From CANKHA01 sp963750965 (GTDB lineage Bacteria > Pseudomonadota > Alphaproteobacteria > Rhizobiales > Xanthobacteraceae), in assembly GCA_963750965.1 (NCBI GenBank), contig CAVVSK010000017.1:1-64000 (forward strand): a stretch of DNA of 64,000 nt, given 5' to 3'. The notes below the pieces were generated by a model. The model saw nothing but the letters and a program-made list of their open reading frames with translations, was not told where the DNA came from and ran no database searches. The position numbers and the translations under genes were made by a program. How positions within the stretch are numbered: position 1 is the first letter of the stretch; every line of letters begins with the position of its first letter. Of the stretch, positions 1 to 10,614 are shown piece by piece.

Positions 1-834
1 CTCTGGATCCCGCATTTTCCGCGGCCGCGCGAGGACGGTCACAAATACGACCGCGGCCATGCGGTCATCGTCTCTGGCGGCCTTTCGCATACCGGTGCGG
101 CGCGATTGGCCGCGCGCGGGGCATTGCGGGCAGGGGCGGGACTGGTAACCATCGCGTCGCCGCGCAATGCGCTTGCGGTCAATGCTGCGGCCAGCCTGGC
201 CGTGATGGTTCGCCAGGTGGACGGTGCGCCTGCGCTGGCAACATTTTTGAAAGATCAGCGTCTCAATGCGGTGGTGCTCGGGCCTGGCGGCGGCGTCGGT
301 GCCGTCATGCAAGCCAAGGTCCGCGCCGCGCTGAACGGTGAGGGCGGAGTTGTCCTTGACGCGGACGCGCTTACCAGTTTCTCCGGACATCCCTCAGCGC
401 TCGCCAAAGCGATCGGCCGACGAAAAGGCGGCGCCACCGTCCTCACGCCCCATGAGGGCGAGTTCCAGCGCCTTTTTAACAATTTAGATGATCTAGCTCA
501 TGCTCCTGTAAAAGTTGAAAAAGCGGTTCTAGCTGCTCACGCCACGGGTGCGATCTTGCTTCTGAAGGGGCCGGACACGGTGATTGCTGCCCCCGACGGC
601 CGCCTGGCGATCGCATCGAATGCACCGCCTTGGCTGGCCACCGCAGGTGCCGGCGACGTGTTGGCGGGGATGATCGCTGGGCTATTGGCGCAAGGCATGC
701 CGGGCTTCGAAGCCGCCGCCGCCGCCGTCTGGCTGCATGGCGAGGCGGCCGCGGAATTTGGCCCCGGTCTGATATCCGAGGACCTGCCGGAACAGCTGCC
801 CGCGGTCTATCGGCGGCTGTTCGAGATCATTTAG
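1..834 (+). CDS. nnrD: ADP-dependent NAD(P)H-hydrate dehydratase (C-terminal part, cut by window edge)
   Basis: This domain dehydrates the S-form of damaged, hydrated NAD(P)H in the cytoplasm, using ADP, as part of cofactor repair. The frame is open from base 1, so the gene begins outside the window and probably carries the NnrE epimerase domain upstream, as in YjeF fusions. Visible family motifs are KYDRGHAVIVSG, ARGALRAGAGLVT, VVLGPGG, LDADALT, LTPHEGEF and the active-site loop GAGDVLAGMIAGLLAQG near the end. An in-frame TTG at 106 is not the true start, because the conserved sequence continues upstream of it. The stop overlaps the convergent UbiD-type gene by 4 bases. The family call is secure; the missing N-terminus is not visible. 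Confidence 0.9.
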   Translation, partial: LWIPHFPRPREDGHKYDRGHAVIVSGGLSHTGAARLAARGALRAGAGLVTIASPRNALAVNAAASLAVMVRQVDGAPALATFLKDQRLNAVVLGPGGGVGAVMQAKVRAALNGEGGVVLDADALTSFSGHPSALAKAIGRRKGGATVLTPHEGEFQRLFNNLDDLAHAPVKVEKAVLAAHATGAILLLKGPDTVIAAPDGRLAIASNAPPWLATAGAGDVLAGMIAGLLAQGMPGFEAAAAAVWLHGEAAAEFGPGLISEDLPEQLPAVYRRLFEII

Positions 835-2435
835 TCAGCAGCGCCGAAGGGCTTGCGCGCGGCCTTTTGCTTCTCGCCGGTTTCGTAGTGCCGTCCCTGC
901 GTCGCCAGCTCCGCTTCCTGGTCCTCTTCCTCGGTCCAATGGCCCAGCGAATAGCCGTAATAGGGCGGCTTCAGGTTCAGCGGCGGCAGCTGCAAGTCGC
1001 GCCAGATTTCGATGGCGCGGTCCATGAATTGCTTCTTCGGCAACGAGAGCGGCGGATAGGGCCAGGGCATGGTGGCATCGATCAGTACCGCTGTAGAGCG
1101 CGGCGGCTTGCCACCCATTAGGCCGCGCGTCTGGTCCGGCGGCACCGCCGCCGGATCGAGCGGGAAGGTGGGTGCCTCCACAACCTCCACATCGCGGAAC
1201 GGCTGCGCGCGATAGGCGATGGCCCAGAGGATGTTCTCGGCATCCTTGATGTCGATGTCCGCGTCGACCGCGACCAGCATCTTGCCCATGAACTTTTCAG
1301 CGAGGATTCTGAGCGCTTTCTTGCCGTCTTCCGGACCCGGCTTTTTCAACTTCACCACGGCAACGGCGTTGGAGCCTGCGCATTCCAGGTATTCCACCTG
1401 CACCACGTTATCGAGGCCGGCGGTGCGGAGGAGACGCACGCCTGCCGCGGCGCGGCCGATATTGCGCATTTTCGAGCTTTCGCTCGGCGGCATTTGGCTC
1501 AGAATTGAGAGATAGATCGGCTTCTTGCGCATGGTGATGGCAGTCACGTCCATGAAGAAGCTGTAGTCGCGCTGCGCCATGTAGCCGGGGAATTCGCCGA
1601 AGGCGCCTTCCATCTCGACGACATCGTTGGGCACGCTGCCCTCGATCACAATCTCCGCGTCAGCGGGCACCAGCAGATCCTGCGTTACGCATTTCACAAG
1701 TTCGATCGGCTGGCCGATGAGGCCTCCGGCGACGTCATATTCGCACTGGTCGTTGGGGATGCGCGTCACCGCAGCGTAGGTAACATGCGGCGGCGCGCCG
1801 ATCACGATGGCGGCGGGGGTGTGCGAGGCGCCTTTCTCGCGCCATTTGTCGATGTGGTAACGCATGCCCCAGTTGAGGCGGCCCAGGAGCACGCCGATGC
1901 GGTCTTCAGCTTTCACCTGGCCGCGGTAATTGCCCATGTTGTGCATGCCGGTGTCCGGATCTTTCGTGATCCAGTGGCCGGCGGTGGTGTAGGGGGCGTT
2001 GTCGAAACCGGGCGTGGAGATCGGGATCGGTAACCGGCCGAGGCCGCCGCCGGGCTTTTTCAGCTCATCGCCGGTAATCACGACTTCCTGGCAGCCGGCC
2101 TTCTCGACCACCTTCGGCGTGATCTGGTTGGTCAACGCGTTTTTCCACACCTTCTCGATGTCTTTGAGATCGCAACGCATGCCCATGGCATAGATTTCCG
2201 CCGAGCCCGCGAGCGCCCCAACGATGACCGGAATGTCGTGCTTCTGGCCGCGGCTATCGACGATGTTTTCAAACAGGAAGGCTTTGCGCTGGCTCTCCGG
2301 CAGACCACGGAATTGCAGGCGGACCAGCGGATGAAGTTCAGTGTCTTTATTGATCGGCGTCGTTACCCGCTGAAGCTTGCCGGCCTTGTCCAGCGCCTCG
2401 ATGTATTCGCGCAATGTCTGCCAATAGGAGGCCAT
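831..2435 (-). CDS. UbiD family decarboxylase
   Basis: UbiD-family enzymes are prenylated-FMN-dependent, reversible decarboxylases of aromatic or unsaturated acids. The 534-residue protein starts MASYWQTLREYIEALDKAGK and has the family blocks FLFENI, RCDLKDIEKVWKNAL, NMGNYRGQV, EGAFGEFPGYM and the ending TRGLMGGKPPRSTAVLIDAT. Its length is close to the usual 480-530 residues. No UbiX prenyltransferase is visible nearby. A TctC-type binding protein lies 128 bases upstream on the same strand, which could mean the pair handles an imported aromatic or carboxylic acid; that link is inference. The true substrate cannot be read from the sequence, so ubiquinone synthesis (ubiD proper) is only one option. 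Confidence 0.88.
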   Translation of the reverse strand: MASYWQTLREYIEALDKAGKLQRVTTPINKDTELHPLVRLQFRGLPESQRKAFLFENIVDSRGQKHDIPVIVGALAGSAEIYAMGMRCDLKDIEKVWKNALTNQITPKVVEKAGCQEVVITGDELKKPGGGLGRLPIPISTPGFDNAPYTTAGHWITKDPDTGMHNMGNYRGQVKAEDRIGVLLGRLNWGMRYHIDKWREKGASHTPAAIVIGAPPHVTYAAVTRIPNDQCEYDVAGGLIGQPIELVKCVTQDLLVPADAEIVIEGSVPNDVVEMEGAFGEFPGYMAQRDYSFFMDVTAITMRKKPIYLSILSQMPPSESSKMRNIGRAAAGVRLLRTAGLDNVVQVEYLECAGSNAVAVVKLKKPGPEDGKKALRILAEKFMGKMLVAVDADIDIKDAENILWAIAYRAQPFRDVEVVEAPTFPLDPAAVPPDQTRGLMGGKPPRSTAVLIDATMPWPYPPLSLPKKQFMDRAIEIWRDLQLPPLNLKPPYYGYSLGHWTEEEDQEAELATQGRHYETGEKQKAARKPFGAAD

Positions 2436-2563
2436 CGTTGTCCCGGTGTTTTAGACGTCCTGGGCAGGCATACTGCCAACCCGCGCGCTTTGCAAAAATT
2501 AAAAGCCGTTTCGTTTCTTGAAAAAGTCTTCTTGAACGCCGCCCTCGGACCCGGGCGTGCCCA

Positions 2564-3652
2564 TTATTCTGCTCCGGCGCCCGCCTTGCCGGCTTCAGGC
2601 GCCTTAGGACCATCCTTGTTCACGGCGGTTGCGGCCTGGACCTTCTGCACGATGTCGGATGGAGTTTCGACGATGGCGCGCACGATTTTCTGCATCTCTT
2701 CACCGGAAACCGGGTCGAGCTCGAGATCGAGCTGTTCCACTTCCTTGCGGAAGGCGGGGTCGCGGGTCATGGCGTCAAAGGCGCGCCGCAGCAGAATGAC
2801 GCGATCGGCCGGTATTCCGGGAGGCCCAACAAAGGGCTGCTGCATGGCGATCGGCTGGCTGATGAACTCAAACATCTTGCGCTGCTCCTCGTTCTGCGCG
2901 AGCTCGGTGAGCAGCGGCACGTTGGGAAGGTCGTCGTCCTTCTTCAGGCCGATCTGCACCAGCGCGATGACTTTGTTGTCCCTCACCCAATCCGGCTTAG
3001 TCGATTTCCACGACGACCAGCGCGCACTGCCGTCGCCTTGCACCTCGCCGCGTTCCATCGCCAGACGCAACGTGTTGCCGCCTTCGTAGCCGGTGACGAT
3101 CTTAAACTTCGTGCCGAGGGTATTGTTGAGCAGCTGCGGATAGGCCGCCTTGGTGCCGGCGGCGCCAGTCGCGCCCATGATGACTTCTTTGCGCTTGGCC
3201 TCATCGATCGTCTTGACCCCCGCCGTATGCCAGATCGAAATCGTGGTCGCGGTCTGCAATAGGCTCCCGATCCAGTTGAGCTCTTCCGCTTTGAACCGGA
3301 CCCCGGGCTGGCTGATCGCCTGATAAACCGGCATCGAATTGTTGACGGTGGCGAGTACGGTGCCGTCTTTCGGAGCGGCTTCGTAAAGGAAATTGGTCGC
3401 CTTGATGCCAGAGGCGCCGGGCATATTCTCGACCACGAAAGAAGGATTGCCGGGGATATACTTGCCGAGGTAGCGCGCGGTCAGCCGCGCGGCGCCGTCG
3501 TAACCGCCACCGGAACCGGTACCCACGATGATGCGGATCGTTTTGCCGGCGAAAAAGTTTTCCTGCGCCGAGGCGGGTTGCAGGACCGGCAGGAGGCCGA
3601 AGCCGGCGAGGCACGCAACGGCGAACAAGCAGCGGGGCGGGATCTGAACCAT
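2564..3652 (-). CDS. TctC/Bug family periplasmic substrate-binding protein
   Basis: This is a periplasmic binding protein of the tripartite tricarboxylate transporter type (362 aa). It has an N-terminal signal peptide (CLAGFGLLPVLQPASAQ, cleavage probably after ASA) followed by the Bug-family opening FFAGKTIRIIVGTGSGGGYD and the later ENMPGASGIKATNFLYEAAPKDGT block. The TctA and TctB membrane subunits are not in the window, as is common for the expanded Bug families. The C-terminal tail is rich in Ala, Lys and Gly and may be disordered. An AAGGAT ribosome site stands just before the ATG. The ligand is unknown; the UbiD-type neighbour suggests an organic acid. Confidence 0.85.
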   Translation of the reverse strand: MVQIPPRCLFAVACLAGFGLLPVLQPASAQENFFAGKTIRIIVGTGSGGGYDGAARLTARYLGKYIPGNPSFVVENMPGASGIKATNFLYEAAPKDGTVLATVNNSMPVYQAISQPGVRFKAEELNWIGSLLQTATTISIWHTAGVKTIDEAKRKEVIMGATGAAGTKAAYPQLLNNTLGTKFKIVTGYEGGNTLRLAMERGEVQGDGSARWSSWKSTKPDWVRDNKVIALVQIGLKKDDDLPNVPLLTELAQNEEQRKMFEFISQPIAMQQPFVGPPGIPADRVILLRRAFDAMTRDPAFRKEVEQLDLELDPVSGEEMQKIVRAIVETPSDIVQKVQAATAVNKDGPKAPEAGKAGAGAE

Positions 3653-3910
3653 GCTTTATCCTTGCAAAGTACCCCGGAAGGCACCGCCGCCGATAACTAG
3701 CACCGTGCTTGGGCACGCGGAAGGCGCGGCGCAAGCAGGCGCGTCCTTGCCCCTGTTCAGCCTGGCGAACTTGGTTTTTGGCGGCATTTTAATAGTGCGC
3801 CGGCTGATGGGCGTGGTATAAGCCGCGCCGCTTGTGGGATTGCTCGGCGAGACCCTTTTAGGATACGTCTCAAAGCCATCCTGCCTAAGCGTCGCGTGTG
3901 CGATGCCCAT

Positions 3911-3995
3911 GCGGGCGTGGCGGAATTGGTAGACGCGCGGGATTTAGGTTCCCGTGGCGAAAGTCGTGGGGGTTCGAGTCCCTCCGCCCGCACCA
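3911..3995 (+). tRNA. tRNA-Leu (anticodon TAG)
   Basis: The gene is 85 nt with a long variable arm. Acceptor strands GCGGGCG (3911-3917) and CGCCCGC (3985-3991) pair fully. The anticodon loop around GATTTAGGTT reads TAG, the T arm is GGTTCGAGTCC, and CCA is encoded. Confidence 0.95.
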
Positions 3996-4071
3996 CGCCG
4001 ACCTGATAGTGGGCCGCTTAGCCTGCTTTGCTGATGAATGCCCCGCGACTTCGGCCCGATGAGAAAGTGAT

Positions 4072-5515
4072 GTGGATTCGACTATGCAAGTAACAGAAAC
4101 CAGGACCGAAGATTTCCATCGCGAATTTCAGATCGTGCTGCCGAAAGCCGATCTTGCCGCCAAGGTTGACGCCCGGCTCGGCGAGCTAAAGCAACGCGTG
4201 CAGATCCGCGGCTTTCGTCCCGGCAAGGTGCCGGTCGAGCATCTCAAGCGGGTTTATGGGCGGGGGACCATGCTGGAGGTGATTAATTCGGCGGTAAACG
4301 AGGCAACCTCGCAGCTTATTACGGAGCGCGGGTTGAAACTCGCCACCGAGCCGAAGGTGACGCTGTCAGAAGACGAAGGCGTGGTCGAAAAGGTCATCAA
4401 GGGCGAGTCCGACCTTTCCTATAAAGTGGCGCTCGAGGTGGTGCCGCCGGTCCAGCTCGGCGATTTCAAGACGCTCAAGCTGGAGCGGCTGACGGCTGAA
4501 ATCACCGACGCCGAAGTGGAGGAGGCACTTAAACGCGTGGCTGAGGCCAACCGCCCGTATTCGGCGAAGCCGGAAGGCGGCAAGGCCGACAACGGCGACC
4601 GCGTAACCATTTCCTTCGTCGGCAAGGTCAATGGCGAACCCTTCCAGGGCGGCACCGGCGAGGACGTCGTCGTGCAGATCGGCTCGGGTACCTTCATCCC
4701 CGGCTTTGAGTTCCCAACTCGTGGGAATGGCCGTCGGCGACAAGCGTACGCTCAACGTCACTTTCCCGGCGGACTACGGCAACGAGAAGCTCGCGGGCCA
4801 GCCCGCGGAATTCGACGTGGAAGTGAAGGCAATCGAGACGCCGAAGGAAGTAACCATGGACGAGGCCTTCGCCATCTCGCTCGGCATGAAATCCTTGGAC
4901 GACCTGAAGAACGCCGTACGGGACCGTCTTTCCAAGGAACACAGTGCGGTGTCGCGGCGTCGGATAAAGCGCGAGTTGCTTGATCAGCTCGACGCCATGC
5001 ACAAGTTCGAGCCGCCTCCCACGCTGATCGACAAGGAATTCGACCAGATTTGGAAAACCGTACTGTCGGACCTGCAGGCCAGCAACCGCACTTTCGCCGA
5101 TGAGGGCACTACCGAAGAAGCGGCAAAGGCCGACTACCGCGGCATCGCCGAGCGGCGCGTGCGCCTCGGCCTCGTGCTGGCGGAAGTGGGCGACAAAAAC
5201 AAAATCAACGTGACCGACGAAGAACTCGCCAAGGCCGCGATGGAAAGCGCGCGGCAATTTCCCGGCCGCGAGCAGCAAGTCTGGCAATACTACCGAGACA
5301 ATCCCCAGGCCCTCGCCACGCTGCGCGCACCGATTTTCGAAGAAAAGGTCATCGACTTTCTGATCGAGCTCGCCAGTGTCACCGAGAAAAAGGTGTCACG
5401 GGAGGAGCTCTACAAGGACGAGGCGGGGGAGGAGGGCGGTCATGACCATGCTCACCACGACCACGCCGGACATGACCATGACCATGACCATGACCACCAT
5501 CACCACCACCCCTGA
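4072..5515 (+). pseudogene. tig: trigger factor, interrupted by a +1 frameshift
   Basis: Trigger factor is the ribosome-bound chaperone and peptidyl-prolyl isomerase. Frame 1 carries the ribosome-binding N-domain with the signature GFRPGKVP and the first half of the FKBP domain, ending ...GTFIPGFE. The remainder (QLVGMAVGDKRTLNV onward, then the C-domain) continues in another frame. The break is at 4711-4714, where one extra base separates GAG from CAA in GAG-TTCC-CAA. From ATG 4084 to the stop the length is a multiple of three plus one, which fits a single insertion. As written, the product would lose half the isomerase domain and all of the C-domain. The start is either ATG 4084 (family-like MQVTET) or GTG 4072 behind GAGAAAG. 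The C-terminus ends in a His/Asp-rich tail. A base-calling error is a real alternative to mutation. Confidence 0.85.
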
Positions 5516-5655
5516 GCGGCGGTTGGTCGCCGCCGCGGCGGCGTATATGATGTGATTCCATTTTACGTGGTGCCGGCCGCCGGCCGGAATGCCCCAGACG
5601 CCGTGGCAATCCTTCGACGGCACCCTATATGACGGCATCCTAGATCAGGTGAGAA

Positions 5656-6288
5656 ATGCGCGATCCCGTTGATACCTACATGAACTATCTTGTTCCGATG
5701 GTGGTTGAACAGACCAACCGTGGCGAGCGCGCTTACGATATCTATTCGCGCCTCCTGAAGGAGCGCATCATTTTCATCACCGGCCCGATCGAGGACGGGA
5801 TGGCGACCCTCGTCGTAGCGCAGCTGCTCTTTCTGGAAGCCGAAAATCCCAAAAAGGAACTTTCGATTTACATCAATTCGCCGGGTGGGTTGGTGACGTC
5901 CGGTCTTGCGATCTACGACACGATGCAATTCATCCGCCCGGGGATTTCCACCCTGTGCATCGGTCAGGCGGCCTCGATGGGTTCGCTGCTGCTCACTGCC
6001 GGCGGGTCAGGCATGCGATTTGCGCTGCCCAATGCGCGTATCATGGTGCACCAGCCTTCCGGCGGGTTCCAAGGCCAGGCCACTGATATCATGCTACACG
6101 CTCAGGAGATCCTGAACCTGAAAAAGCGGCTGAACGAAATTTACGTGAAACATACTGGCCAGAGCCTTAAAAAAATTGAGGACGCCCTGGAACGCGACTA
6201 CTTCCTCACAGCCGAAATGGCGCGCGATTTCGGCCTGGTCGACAAGGTCATCGATAGGCGGCTGGAGGAACTTCAGGCTAAGAGCTAG
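5656..6288 (+). CDS. clpP: ATP-dependent Clp protease proteolytic subunit
   Basis: ClpP is the serine peptidase that forms the tetradecameric chamber fed by ClpX or ClpA. The 210-residue protein has the catalytic triad Ser107 (GQAASMGS), His132 (MVHQPSGG) and Asp181 (ERDYFL), plus the INSPGG oxyanion strand. GTGAG lies before the ATG. It sits between tig and clpX, the classic order in alphaproteobacteria. The 140-base gap after tig contains only GC-rich inverted sequence. Identification is secure. Confidence 0.97.
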   Translation: MRDPVDTYMNYLVPMVVEQTNRGERAYDIYSRLLKERIIFITGPIEDGMATLVVAQLLFLEAENPKKELSIYINSPGGLVTSGLAIYDTMQFIRPGISTLCIGQAASMGSLLLTAGGSGMRFALPNARIMVHQPSGGFQGQATDIMLHAQEILNLKKRLNEIYVKHTGQSLKKIEDALERDYFLTAEMARDFGLVDKVIDRRLEELQAKS

Positions 6289-6558
6289 TCCGGTAAGCTG
6301 TTTTCGCTCCCCGCCCGCAGACCCTCACCTTGATTCGGTCTTATTCGGGTTGATTGTCCGGCGGCTGGGATGAGCGGCGTGCGGGTTCCCCACGCGGGAA
6401 AAAGTCCGTAGAGTTTGAGACTATTATCGTTAATAGATTCTTGATTATCGGACCCTTAGCATGTTTCGGTACGAATACGTTAGCTTCGGTACGTTAGCTT
6501 GGGGCCGATCGCGGCGCCAAAGGGGCGCAAGCCCCGGTCGGGTAGGACGGAGATCGGA

Positions 6559-7833
<1,275 letters not shown>

Positions 7834-8131
7834 TAGGCTGCCCGAGAATCGCTCCGAGGGCCTCGATTGGCGACCTTTGGGTGACAGTAGTCCCGGCAGC
7901 AGGGGGCTATTTACTTGAAAAGTCAGCGTTGCTTGACACCGGGCTACCCCGTCTCCACCTAATGGTCAGCGTACGAAGCAGCGTAATCGACCCTTCCGGG
8001 CAGGGTTTCGTACCCGCCCCCTCGGCGCACGGCTTTCTTGCCGTGTCCCTCCCGGCACAACGGCACTTGACTGCGGTCGCGCATCCTGCGGGCCACGGTT
8101 AAGGGGCACAACAAACAGGACTTCGGGCAAC

Positions 8132-10561
8132 ATGACTACGCCTTCTGGAAAACCGCGCGCACCTCTCGTTCCCGGTGAGACCCGAGCCTATCCGGTATTG
8201 CCTTTGCGCGACATCGTCGTTTTTCCGCACATGATCGTGCCGCTCTTCGTCGGTCGCGAAAAGTCAATCCGCGCCCTCGAAGAGGTGATGCGTTCCGACA
8301 CTTTCATTTTGCTGGCAACGCAGAAGAACGCCTCGGATGACGATCCGGCTCCGGACTCGATCTTCGAGGTGGGAACGCTCGCGAGCGTGCTGCAATTGCT
8401 CAAGCTGCCCGACGGCACCGTAAAGGTGCTGGTCGAGGGCGCTGAGCGAGCGAAGGTGGCGAAGTACACCGACCGCAGCGACTATTACGAGGCTGATGCC
8501 GTCGTGATCGGAGATACCATCGGCGATCCGGTTGAGGCGGAAGCCATGGCGCGCTCCGTGATCACCGAGTTCGAAGGCTATGTGAAGCTCAACAAGAAAG
8601 TGTCGCCCGAAGTTGTCGGCGTCGTTCAGCAGATCGAGGATTACGCCAAGCTTGCCGACACGGTTGCTTCGCATCTGGCGGTGAAGATTGCCGACAAGCA
8701 GGCGATCCTGGAGACACCGGTAGTTACCGAACGGTTGGAAAAAGTTCTCGGGCTCATGGAGAGTGAAATCTCCGTGCTGCAGGTCGAGAAGCGCATCCGC
8801 ACGCGCGTCAAGCGCCAGATGGAGAAGACCCAGCGCGAGTACTACCTCAACGAGCAGATGAAGGCCATCCAGAAGGAACTCGGCGACGAGGAAGGCAAGG
8901 ATGAGCTGACCGAGCTTGAGGACAAGATCAAGAAGACTAAGCTGTCCAAGGAGGCCCGCGAGAAGGCTATGCATGAGCTGAAGAAGCTCAGGCAGATGTC
9001 GCCGATGTCCGCAGAGGCCACGGTCGTGCGCAACTATCTTGATTGGCTCTTGTCCATTCCATGGAACAAGAAGACCAAGGTCAAGAAGGACCTCAAGCTG
9101 GCGCAGGACGTGCTCGACCAGGATCACTTCGGCCTGGAGAAGGTCAAGGAGCGCATCGTTGAGTATCTCGCCGTGCAACAGCGGGCAAACAAGCTGACCG
9201 GGCCGATCCTCTGCCTCGTCGGGCCTCCCGGCGTGGGTAAGACCTCGCTCGGCAAGTCGATCGCCAAGGCCACGGGCCGCGAATTCGTTCGCGTCTCGCT
9301 CGGTGGCGTGCGCGACGAAGCCGAGATCCGCGGACACCGTCGGACCTATATCGGCTCGATGCCGGGCAAGATCATCCAGTCGATGCGCAAGGCGAAGTCG
9401 TCGAATCCACTCTTTCTGCTCGACGAAGTCGACAAGATGGGCGCGGATTTCCGCGGCGATCCCTCGTCGGCCTTGTTAGAGGTGCTCGACCCGGAACAGA
9501 ACCACACATTCAACGACCACTATCTCGAGGTGGATTACGATCTGTCGAACGTGATGTTCATCACCACTGCGAACACGCTGAACATCCCGCCGCCCTTGAT
9601 GGACCGCATGGAGATCATCCGCATCGCCGGTTACACCGAGGATGAAAAGGTCGAGATTGCGCGCAAGCACCTCATTCCGCATGCGGTCGCCAAGCACGGC
9701 CTGGACCTCAAGGAATGGTCGATCGAAGACGAAGCGCTGCTCTTGCTCATCCGCCGTTACACGCGGGAAGCCGGGGTGCGTAACCTCGAGCGCGAGCTCT
9801 CCACCCTGATCCGCAAGGCGGTGAAGGAACTAACGATCTCGAAGAAGAAGTCGGTGAAGGTCACGGACAAAAACCTCAGCGAGTATCTTGGTGTGCCGAA
9901 GTTCCGGTACGGCGAGGTCGAGGAAAATGACCAGATCGGCGTAGTGACCGGCCTTGCCTGGACAGAAGTTGGTGGCGAATTGCTTACCGTCGAAGCGGCG
10001 ATGATGCCGGGCAAGGGCAAGATGACCGTGACCGGCAACCTGCGGGACGTGATGAAGGAATCGATCTCGGCGGCGGCGTCCTACGTACGCTCGCGTGCGG
10101 TCGATTTCGGCATCGAGCCGCCGTTGTTCGACAAGCGCGATATCCACGTGCACGTGCCGGAAGGTGCGACGCCCAAGGATGGTCCGTCCGCCGGCGTGGC
10201 CATGGTCACCGCCATCGTGTCGGTGATGACCGGGATACCGGTTGGCCGCGATGTCGCGATGACCGGCGAGATCACGCTGCGTGGCCGCGTGCTGCCGATC
10301 GGCGGTTTGAAAGAGAAGCTGCTTGCCGCCCAGCGCGGCGGCATCAAGACCGTGCTTATTCCGGAAGAGAATGCCAAGGATCTCGTCGACGTCAACGACA
10401 GCATCAAGGCGGGTCTGAACATCATTCCGGTGTCGCGCATGGACGAGGTGCTGGCGCATGCACTTGTGCGCAAGCCCGAGCCTATCGTCTGGGATGAGGT
10501 TGCCGCCGCCAAACCGGCGGAAAAGGCCGAGGATGATGGTTCGGCCCTGACTGCGCACTGA
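8132..10561 (+). CDS. lon: endopeptidase La (Lon protease)
   Basis: Lon is the homo-hexameric AAA+ protease for damaged and regulatory proteins. The 809-residue protein has the N-terminal LON substrate-binding domain (YPVLPLRDIVVFPHM), a coiled-coil middle, Walker A GPPGVGKTS at about residue 363, Walker B LFLLDEVDKMG, and a C-terminal peptidase domain with the Ser686 (GPSAG) and Lys729 (LKEK) dyad. The start at 8132 follows a 298-base gap after clpX. That gap holds TTGACA at about 7932 with a weak CTAAT 19 bases later, a possible promoter. A strong terminator follows the gene. HU lies further downstream, separated by a convergent three-gene operon. Confidence 0.97.
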   Translation: MTTPSGKPRAPLVPGETRAYPVLPLRDIVVFPHMIVPLFVGREKSIRALEEVMRSDTFILLATQKNASDDDPAPDSIFEVGTLASVLQLLKLPDGTVKVLVEGAERAKVAKYTDRSDYYEADAVVIGDTIGDPVEAEAMARSVITEFEGYVKLNKKVSPEVVGVVQQIEDYAKLADTVASHLAVKIADKQAILETPVVTERLEKVLGLMESEISVLQVEKRIRTRVKRQMEKTQREYYLNEQMKAIQKELGDEEGKDELTELEDKIKKTKLSKEAREKAMHELKKLRQMSPMSAEATVVRNYLDWLLSIPWNKKTKVKKDLKLAQDVLDQDHFGLEKVKERIVEYLAVQQRANKLTGPILCLVGPPGVGKTSLGKSIAKATGREFVRVSLGGVRDEAEIRGHRRTYIGSMPGKIIQSMRKAKSSNPLFLLDEVDKMGADFRGDPSSALLEVLDPEQNHTFNDHYLEVDYDLSNVMFITTANTLNIPPPLMDRMEIIRIAGYTEDEKVEIARKHLIPHAVAKHGLDLKEWSIEDEALLLLIRRYTREAGVRNLERELSTLIRKAVKELTISKKKSVKVTDKNLSEYLGVPKFRYGEVEENDQIGVVTGLAWTEVGGELLTVEAAMMPGKGKMTVTGNLRDVMKESISAAASYVRSRAVDFGIEPPLFDKRDIHVHVPEGATPKDGPSAGVAMVTAIVSVMTGIPVGRDVAMTGEITLRGRVLPIGGLKEKLLAAQRGGIKTVLIPEENAKDLVDVNDSIKAGLNIIPVSRMDEVLAHALVRKPEPIVWDEVAAAKPAEKAEDDGSALTAH

Positions 10562-10584
10562 CGGCAGCCGGTTAAAAATGCAAG

Positions 10585-10614
10585 CGGCGGCGTCGGCGAC
10601 GCCGCCGTTTCTTT
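10585..10614 (+). terminator. Intrinsic terminator after lon
   Basis: A 10-bp perfect stem (CGGCGGCGTC at 10585-10594, GACGCCGCCG at 10598-10607) has a GGC loop and is followed by TTTCTTT. It ends lon, and it also overlaps the end of the convergent minus-strand operon. Confidence 0.85.

Noticed and set aside
4072..4983. Two overlapping genes in the trigger factor region
   Set aside because: The two frames are consecutive halves of one trigger factor; the text outside each half is not conserved.
7914..7960. Sigma-32 type promoter before lon (CTTGAAA and CTTGACA followed by CCCC)
   Set aside because: The spacing between the elements (about 26 and 8 bases) does not fit the 11-15 base spacer of heat-shock promoters.
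8264..9337. Long minus-strand frame opposite lon
   Set aside because: It is a shadow of lon with Leu/Asp/His-rich translation caused by codon bias, and it has no ribosome site.
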